17,853 nt of DNA from Microcaldota archaeon (GTDB lineage: Archaea; Micrarchaeota; Micrarchaeia; Norongarragalinales; UBA10210), in the NCBI GenBank assembly GCA_013331595.1, contig DUGE01000056.1, positions 10,727 to 28,579 on the forward strand, given 5' to 3'. This document shows, in pieces, positions 12,872-17,853 of this stretch (positions are counted from its first letter, which is position 1; every line of letters begins with the position of its first letter). Below the pieces are notes generated by a model. That model was not told the origin of the DNA. It saw nothing but the letters and a program-made list of their open reading frames with translations, and ran no database searches. A program made the translations under genes and the position numbers.

Positions 12872-13526
12872 AAGTCCTCGCCTCGCGATATTTTATTTTC
12901 AATCCAATCCCGTACATTTCATCGACCATTTCCAAGGCAGGCTGGAAATTGTAAGGATATTTTTTCATGAATTGTACCGCTTCCCTTAACGGAACTGCCG
13001 GGTTCCCTTCAACAAATTCAATTGGAAAGTCGTCCTCTTGGCGCAAGACCAAAAAAACTCCCGTTCCTTTCGAATCTTTTTTGGCGTTCAAGCCCAACTT
13101 TTTCGTATAGTAAACCCACAATTTTTCGTCTGACGTTCTTGTTTTAATGAAAATGGGGTAGTGCTCGCGCCACCTTTCGATGTTATAGCCTCCCTTAGTC
13201 CAAACGAAAACACCGTCGATTTCAGTGAAAGCAAACTTCAAGCCGAACAACTCCAAAACCTGGTAGTGCAAGCTGACGTTATTTCTCAAAACCCTTTTTG
13301 CAAAGGAGACAATCGCCCGATAAAAATGGTTTTTTTCTTTCAACGCCAACATTCTGCCCTTTCTTTCGAAAACGCCCGCCTTCAACAACTCCGCAACCCA
13401 GTAGTGAGTCCAACCGTAAGACAAGCCGATGCGCTTCGAAATCGCGCTAACGCTGTCCAAAGGCCTGGCCGCAATCAAAATCTTGACAACGTGCTCGTTC
13501 AAGGCGTTCAAGTTCATTTTCATCAT
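12864..13526 (-). CDS. AbiEi-like winged-helix antitoxin/repressor
   Basis: A 220-residue protein. Residues about 10-63 form a winged helix-turn-helix (V-V-K-I-L-I-A-A, then V-S-A-I-S-K-R-I-G-L-S-Y, then H-Y-W-V-A-E-L-L-K-A-G-V-F-E-R-K-G-R). A C-terminal mixed alpha/beta domain follows. This size and order fit AbiEi-type antitoxins, which repress their own promoter and oppose the AbiEii enzyme without binding it. It is first in the pair and overlaps the toxin start. A TATA box centred 23-26 bases upstream and no ribosome site suggest a leaderless message starting at one of the two tandem ATGs (13526 or 13523). Confidence 0.7.
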   Translation of the reverse strand: MMKMNLNALNEHVVKILIAARPLDSVSAISKRIGLSYGWTHYWVAELLKAGVFERKGRMLALKEKNHFYRAIVSFAKRVLRNNVSLHYQVLELFGLKFAFTEIDGVFVWTKGGYNIERWREHYPIFIKTRTSDEKLWVYYTKKLGLNAKKDSKGTGVFLVLRQEDDFPIEFVEGNPAVPLREAVQFMKKYPYNFQPALEMVDEMYGIGLKIKYREARTFA

Positions 13527-13554
13527 TATCAGTATAATGATAGTTATATAAATA
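13525..13554 (-). promoter_or_regulatory. Promoter and palindrome of AbiE-like pair
   Basis: TATTTATATA (13545-13554 on the minus strand) is a strong TATA box. Between it and the start codon, TATCA (13527-13531) and TGATA (13538-13542) form an inverted repeat, and ATTAT/ATAAT (13525-13538) another, overlapping one. A bound repressor would cover the transcription start, as expected for winged-helix autoregulation. Confidence 0.5.
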
Positions 13555-13599
13555 GGTTTCCAAGGGCGCGCTTTAGTGGGAACGCTTCAAGCGAGATTT

Positions 13600-13644
13600 A
13601 GGTGTTTTCGGTGTGCTGCACGAGAAAACTTTCGAGAAGCACCT
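13600..13644 (+). repeat. Nested hairpin in divergent spacer
   Basis: GTTTTC-g-GTG (13604-13613) pairs with CAC-ga-GAAAAC (13619-13629), within outer arms AGGTG and CACCT (13600-13644). It lies in the 271-base divergent spacer 13527-13797, where no gene is credible. Two small frames there look like chance. Confidence 0.35.
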
Positions 13645-13764
13645 TCAGGCTTTCAGGAAATTCGCGGTTCAAGGGGAATAGCCATTCAAGCCCAAAGCCG
13701 ATGGGGGGGATGCCTGAAAAATTCAAGAGCCCTACTGCCGGCTTTTCCAAAATATTTCGTAAAG

Positions 13765-13771
13765 TATTAAA
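13765..13771 (+). promoter_or_regulatory. TATA box of exported peptidase-like operon
   Basis: TATTAAA is centred about 30 bases before the ATG at 13798, predicting a leader of 0-5 bases. No ribosome site is visible. Confidence 0.45.
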
Positions 13772-13797
13772 GCTTCCGGACGGCTTTTAATTGTGCA

Positions 13798-15741
13798 ATG
13801 GCCCGACTTGTTTTCCTGCTGCTGTTTTCGTTCTTGTCGACCCTAGTTTTTGCCAACATTTCAGTGTACAATCCGCACTCCATGCCTTTGCCTTCCACCC
13901 CTAAAAGTTTCCCCGTGCCTTTGGCGCTATTGGGCGACAGCCAGGAGGAATACCGTTTTTACGTGGGCATTTCCCCTGGAAAAAATTTATCGGTGACCAT
14001 TCTTGCTTCGCCTCTATTCGGAACCTATTCCGACCCTGTTTTGACCTTCAACAAGAACTTGAGTAGGATTGAAGGCCTGACTTTCAAGGTAAAGGCTAAT
14101 TTTGCCGGCGGGGAGGAGATTGAGAACGAGACTGAATTGCGTTTCGGCGAAAAGACAAAGCTTTTCGGCTTCCTTTACGTTTATTTGGATGAAGAGCGGG
14201 GGTTCAAGGATTTCTTGACCAATAAGGTTTCGTTCACGACTTTTTTTGATGACGGCGATTTGAAGAAAAAACTGCCCGGATTACAGCTTGGCACCACTAC
14301 TAGCTGGCAGGTTTGGAGTGGCAACGCAAACGAGCCGATTGTGCGTCATAACGACGTTTATTCCTTTGACTCGATGATTTTTTCCTTGACCAGCGAAATT
14401 TTCCCTTCGCAAAAAAAGGTGGCTTTCCGCCTTCAGAATTTTTCTGTTGACCTCCTGTGCGGCAGCACTTTCAGGCCGGTTTTGCAGGAGGGAGAAATGG
14501 TTTCGTGCGGTTCTTATCCAGATTATTGCATTGCATTGAATAAGCTAGCTTACCTCGATGGGTTTAAGTTTACGCCTGCAGCTTCATGCGACTTCCCGGG
14601 CTTCTACCAGGTTTTCAATTACGGCTCGTTGGAAGAAGTTTTGAAAGAAACACTTTACTTGGATTTCGGCAAGGGAAAAAAATACCGTTTTAAGCTCCTG
14701 AAAGAGGATGCAGTTTTGGATTTCGTTGTGGTTGACGTTTCAACCGATTCTGTAACGCTTGACGTTTCCGTGAATGGCACGAGGGTTTGCATTGCCTTCT
14801 CCCCCGGCTGCACGATTTCGCTTTCCAACCCCGAATCCACTGAAGCGATAGGCAAGCTTACGGGGCTAGCAATTTTCCTTGAAAGAAATTATAATGCTGA
14901 TAGCGCTTCCCACCTCACGGCCAAGTTTACTTTATATGACCAGGCTGAAGCCCTAGCGCAAATGCCTTGCGTGAGCTTGATTAATTCCGGAAGCGTTGAA
15001 GACAAGCTGGACCTAGTAGTGGTTCCTGGGAGATATCCCGACGCGCCTGGTTATGCCGTGGAATCGCAAAAAGGCCGGGAGGAATTCCTAAACGCGGTTA
15101 ACGAAAGGGTAGATTTGTTTTTCAAAGTTCGCGGAATTGAGGGCATACTTCCTAAAATCAACGTTTGGTACAACCCGAGTTATTTGGTTGAATCAGATTG
15201 CAGCTTCGAACCGCCTTCTTCCGCAGAAAATTGGCTCCGATGGAACTGCGATTATCCCAAACTCCTTCATCAGGCATGCCCTTTTGCCGATGCTGTTATG
15301 ATTGTGGTTCCTAGTAAGATCCGGACTGCTGGAAGCCATGCTTTGGTCGAGGGGAGAAGCAGTGCTGACACATTCTTCAGTTATGCCGTCAGCCAAGATT
15401 ATGATCCGGGGGTTTTTGCCCACGAGCTTGGGCACTTGCTTTTCAACCTTGATGATGCCTACTGCTGCGACGGCGGGTATAACCATAATGCTAATGCCTA
15501 TCGCGGTGATTGTCCTTATGCCGAGAGCGTGATTAAAAATCGAGGGCTTTCGGAACAGTTAAGATATTTCAAGAAATCCGGCGGTTACTGCACTTCCTTT
15601 ACTCCAGATAAAGAAAAATATCCCGCCGTTCCGAAAGTTTCCGTCTTGCAACCCTTGGACTTGATGGGAGGCCACCATAATTTATACCTGAATTTCGATT
15701 CCGCATTCCAGGCTGAAAAAGCGATGAAGAATTACAAGTGA
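13798..15741 (+). CDS. Exported M64-like metallopeptidase, first paralogue
   Basis: A 647-residue protein with an N-terminal signal peptide (hydrophobic 4-18, cleavage likely after V-F-A near 19). About 400 residues of beta-rich, Cys-containing sequence follow. The C-terminal domain begins near K-L-D-L-V-V-V-P-G, continues through I-N-V-W-Y-N, and reaches H542-E-L-G-H546, with D553 and Y555 then C-C-D-G-G-Y. HExxH plus L-x-D-x-Y at this distance is the pattern of M64 (IgA peptidase-like) zinc metallopeptidases, where the histidines bind zinc and E543 would activate water. No membrane anchor is seen at the C-terminus, so it should be secreted or bound to the envelope. It has its own TATA box and is first in its operon. 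Substrate unknown. Confidence 0.65.
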   Translation: MARLVFLLLFSFLSTLVFANISVYNPHSMPLPSTPKSFPVPLALLGDSQEEYRFYVGISPGKNLSVTILASPLFGTYSDPVLTFNKNLSRIEGLTFKVKANFAGGEEIENETELRFGEKTKLFGFLYVYLDEERGFKDFLTNKVSFTTFFDDGDLKKKLPGLQLGTTTSWQVWSGNANEPIVRHNDVYSFDSMIFSLTSEIFPSQKKVAFRLQNFSVDLLCGSTFRPVLQEGEMVSCGSYPDYCIALNKLAYLDGFKFTPAASCDFPGFYQVFNYGSLEEVLKETLYLDFGKGKKYRFKLLKEDAVLDFVVVDVSTDSVTLDVSVNGTRVCIAFSPGCTISLSNPESTEAIGKLTGLAIFLERNYNADSASHLTAKFTLYDQAEALAQMPCVSLINSGSVEDKLDLVVVPGRYPDAPGYAVESQKGREEFLNAVNERVDLFFKVRGIEGILPKINVWYNPSYLVESDCSFEPPSSAENWLRWNCDYPKLLHQACPFADAVMIVVPSKIRTAGSHALVEGRSSADTFFSYAVSQDYDPGVFAHELGHLLFNLDDAYCCDGGYNHNANAYRGDCPYAESVIKNRGLSEQLRYFKKSGGYCTSFTPDKEKYPAVPKVSVLQPLDLMGGHHNLYLNFDSAFQAEKAMKNYK

Positions 15742-15747
15742 TTTTCA

Positions 15748-17685
15748 ATGAAACTGCCACCGTTAAGTGCCTTGCTTGTTTTAACCTCCATTGCGTGTAT
15801 TGCATTGGGCGCGAATTTCATCCACGCGGAGGGAGGGTTCCCAAGCGATTTTAACCCGCATAAGCTTTACGCTGGAGAAATGCTCTTGCCTTCAACCCCA
15901 CAGAATTTCACCGTAAACCTGAGTGAGTACCATAACGATTTGTCGTTCGTTTACTTCACTCCCGATGGAAAAACGGTTTTCCGCTTTTCCGTAAACGCCT
16001 TCAAGGAAAACTACAATAGTGTTTCTTTTCAATCCTTCAAGTGGGTTGATAATTCGATGCCTTCACAGGAAAACAAGAACGTGAGATATGGGGAAACGCA
16101 AACTTTTTTTGACGTGCTGGACGTCAAGGTTTTCCCCAAAAACCAGTCAAACGAAGAAATGGTTTCTTTTTCCATTAGCGCCGACACGGATATTTTCAAA
16201 ACCCTTCCAGCAAGGCAAGTTTCCGGCGTGCACACGATAACCCTGAAAAAAGGCCAACCGGCTGTTTCACTCTACGATTCCTACTTTTTTTACGGCAGGA
16301 TAAAACTTGAAAAGCTCGAGGGGAATTACTCGATAATCAAATACTACGATTCTAGGGAAAGCGATGAGGTGGACTGCGAAGGTTTGAATAGGCTTCACCT
16401 GCTTCCTGGCGAGAAGGGGCTTTGCGGCAAGCAAAAGCCGCTTTGCATAGGGTTGAAGAGCGTCAATCCGGCAGACCAGTCTGTAACCGTAGAGTATTCC
16501 AACTCGTGCGATGGTTTGACCCGCTATCGCAGGGTTTTCGAATACCTTTCGCTTGAGGATATTTTCTTCAAGGCCCGAAAGCTGGAATTTACTTCCGGCA
16601 CCGGCAAGCAATACAACTACCGTTTTCGTTTCATCAACGGCGGTGAGCCAACGGATTTTCATACGGTGGACTTTGATTTTGTAGATATTACTCCAACTGG
16701 CTTGACCGTTAATGCTTTCGTTAACGGCACGCAAGTTTGCTTTGCGCATACGCCGAACTGCATTTTCGATATAGGGAAAGGTAATCCGAATGAGGTGAAC
16801 CAGGATTTGATTGGAAACCTTGGGCGAACTACGCGTTTGGTTATCTTGTTCAAGAGTGTTTTGGTGTTTCCCTCCGGAAATGCGGACATTGGGATTCAAA
16901 TTACGGGGTACGACAAGGAAAAATTGTCTTCGACTCTTGGATGCAAGAGGCTGGAGTACAACGGCCCTTCGGAAGGCAAGCTGGATGTATTGATAGCGCC
17001 TGGAAACAATGACGTTAGGGGTTTCACCTACAACTACGACCTTGAAGAGCCTAGCGGCAGGGCAGATTTTCTGAACGATTCCAAGGAAAGAATAAACGTT
17101 TTTTACAAGGTCAAAGCTTTTGCGAAGAATAGGCAAAAAATCAATTTCTGGTATATTGATAACCGCGCGGCACAATTCAAATGCTCGAGCGAGGGAAACA
17201 TGGAAAGCACTTTCAAATGCGAAGGCAACATTAAAGACTTCCTGGCCCTTTGCCCGCAGGCGGAGTACGTGATGGTTTTAATTCCCAACTTGAGCGGCAG
17301 TAGGGAAATAGGCCGGTCTTGGGCTGACGACAAGTTTGCAATCGACGGCGGCACTACGCCCGAAGTGTTCGTGCACGAAGCTGCGCACGTTATTTTTGAG
17401 TTGAGCGACACGTACTGCTGTGACGGGGGATACGTTTCCGAAACTAACGTTTACCACGGAGATGAGGCCTATGCAGAATCAATATTGTTCGGCCGAAACT
17501 TGTCGGCGGCGCTTGGAAGGTTCAAGGCCGGGATCGGCAGCTTCGCCAGTTTTGACTTGCCTGACTATTATTATCGCCTCGTAACCGTTCTTAGGCCGGA
17601 GGATTTGATGGCAAATCACTTGAAACCCTTCCTGAATTTTGATGCGGAATACTGGGTGGACCTGAAAATGAAAGGTTATAAGTAA
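15748..17685 (+). CDS. Exported M64-like metallopeptidase, second paralogue
   Basis: A 645-residue paralogue of the preceding gene, starting 6 bases after its stop with a weak AGTGAT site, so the two are translationally coupled. A signal peptide spans about 1-22. Shared landmarks in the same order are L-P-S-T-P near the N-terminus, V-N-G-T-x-V-C in the middle, K-L-D-V-L-I-A-P-G, I-N-F-W-Y, HExxH, C-C-D-G-G-Y, Y-A-E-S-I-L and V-L-R-P-E-D-L-M. The zinc motif is H543-E-A-A-H547, with A-A where the first copy and typical M64 have x-G; D554 and Y556 are kept. All likely metal residues remain, so activity is possible but may differ. Similar length and order suggest an old tandem duplication. Confidence 0.65.
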   Translation: MKLPPLSALLVLTSIACIALGANFIHAEGGFPSDFNPHKLYAGEMLLPSTPQNFTVNLSEYHNDLSFVYFTPDGKTVFRFSVNAFKENYNSVSFQSFKWVDNSMPSQENKNVRYGETQTFFDVLDVKVFPKNQSNEEMVSFSISADTDIFKTLPARQVSGVHTITLKKGQPAVSLYDSYFFYGRIKLEKLEGNYSIIKYYDSRESDEVDCEGLNRLHLLPGEKGLCGKQKPLCIGLKSVNPADQSVTVEYSNSCDGLTRYRRVFEYLSLEDIFFKARKLEFTSGTGKQYNYRFRFINGGEPTDFHTVDFDFVDITPTGLTVNAFVNGTQVCFAHTPNCIFDIGKGNPNEVNQDLIGNLGRTTRLVILFKSVLVFPSGNADIGIQITGYDKEKLSSTLGCKRLEYNGPSEGKLDVLIAPGNNDVRGFTYNYDLEEPSGRADFLNDSKERINVFYKVKAFAKNRQKINFWYIDNRAAQFKCSSEGNMESTFKCEGNIKDFLALCPQAEYVMVLIPNLSGSREIGRSWADDKFAIDGGTTPEVFVHEAAHVIFELSDTYCCDGGYVSETNVYHGDEAYAESILFGRNLSAALGRFKAGIGSFASFDLPDYYYRLVTVLRPEDLMANHLKPFLNFDAEYWVDLKMKGYK

Positions 17686-17728
17686 AGTTTTCGTGCTTTT
17701 TGTGTTCGGCGTTTGTAGCGTGGTTTTC

Positions 17729-17853
17729 ATGCGGTTTGTGAATTGCGTTTTTGTCTTTTTTTGCCTTTCGCTGCTTGCAGGGTTTTCCTTCGCAGCCCAG
17801 GCGGAACTCGAGCGCGCCGCTGTGCTGTCGCTGAATTTCACTGGCGGGGGAAT
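17729..17853 (+). CDS. Third exported protein, N-terminal fragment
   Basis: ATG at 17729, 43 bases after the preceding stop, opens a frame that runs to the window end. About 41 residues are visible: a clear signal peptide (hydrophobic 3-19, cleavage likely after A-A-Q-A near 24), then E-L-E-R-A-A-V-L-S-L-N-F-T. In-frame GTG codons upstream are possible starts. The position suggests it is part of the exported peptidase operon; whether it is a third paralogue cannot be seen from this piece. Confidence 0.6.
   Translation, partial: MRFVNCVFVFFCLSLLAGFSFAAQAELERAAVLSLNFTGGG

Noticed and set aside
13665..13700. tRNA-like GGTTCAAG sequence in the divergent spacer
   Set aside because: The flanking bases do not form a T-stem, and no acceptor or anticodon stems could be built.
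16267..17175. 302-codon minus-strand frame opposite the second peptidase paralogue
   Set aside because: The plus-strand frame has paralogue-wide conservation with its neighbour; the minus frame has none.
1..17853. CRISPR arrays, rRNA, tRNA genes, insertion sequences with transposase
   Set aside because: I saw no regularly spaced direct repeats, no rRNA or tRNA landmarks and no transposase-like protein.

Overview
This window looks like a chromosomal segment of an archaeon. Three things point that way. It carries an ATP-dependent DNA ligase of the archaeal type and two tandem FtsZ paralogues. Many genes have AT-rich TATA-like boxes centred about 26 bases upstream of the start codon, so several transcripts look leaderless. 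Shine-Dalgarno sequences are of the GGAGGTGAT type. The dense small genes, several toxin-antitoxin modules and many unrecognised proteins would suit a small-genome lineage such as DPANN, but that placement is inference.

Layout: (1) 1-3339, minus strand: a tight operon of eight small multi-pass membrane proteins behind one TATA promoter. The first gene resembles the SpoIIM (DUF95) family; the last three share an N-terminal helical hairpin, and the last one runs off the left edge. I recognise no known complex, and this is the best candidate here for an undescribed system. (2) 3407-4634: three unrecognised small soluble proteins, one strongly lysine-rich with an acidic tail. (3) 4750-6477: DNA ligase with all nucleotidyltransferase motifs. 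(4) 6520-7117: a VapBC pair, followed by a structured intergenic element with a possible broken small ORF. (5) 7356-8222: a TraB/Tiki-like protein with an unusual internal twin-arginine segment. (6) 8248-9205, minus strand: a second VapBC pair plus an orphan ribbon-helix-helix protein. (7) 9558-11827: two FtsZ genes, separated and followed by strong hairpins; the spacer after the second is an array of hairpins. (8) 12170-13526, minus strand: an AbiEi/AbiEii-like (type IV) toxin-antitoxin pair with a palindrome between TATA box and start. (9) 13798-17853: two large exported paralogues with an M64-like HExxH metallopeptidase motif, then the start of a third exported protein.

How the parts work together: the FtsZs would form the division ring and the ligase would seal nicks in replication and repair. 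The three toxin-antitoxin loci form an accessory layer between housekeeping genes. The two ends of the window are devoted to the cell envelope: a membrane operon on the left and an exported protease-like operon on the right. Most functions of the envelope genes are open.
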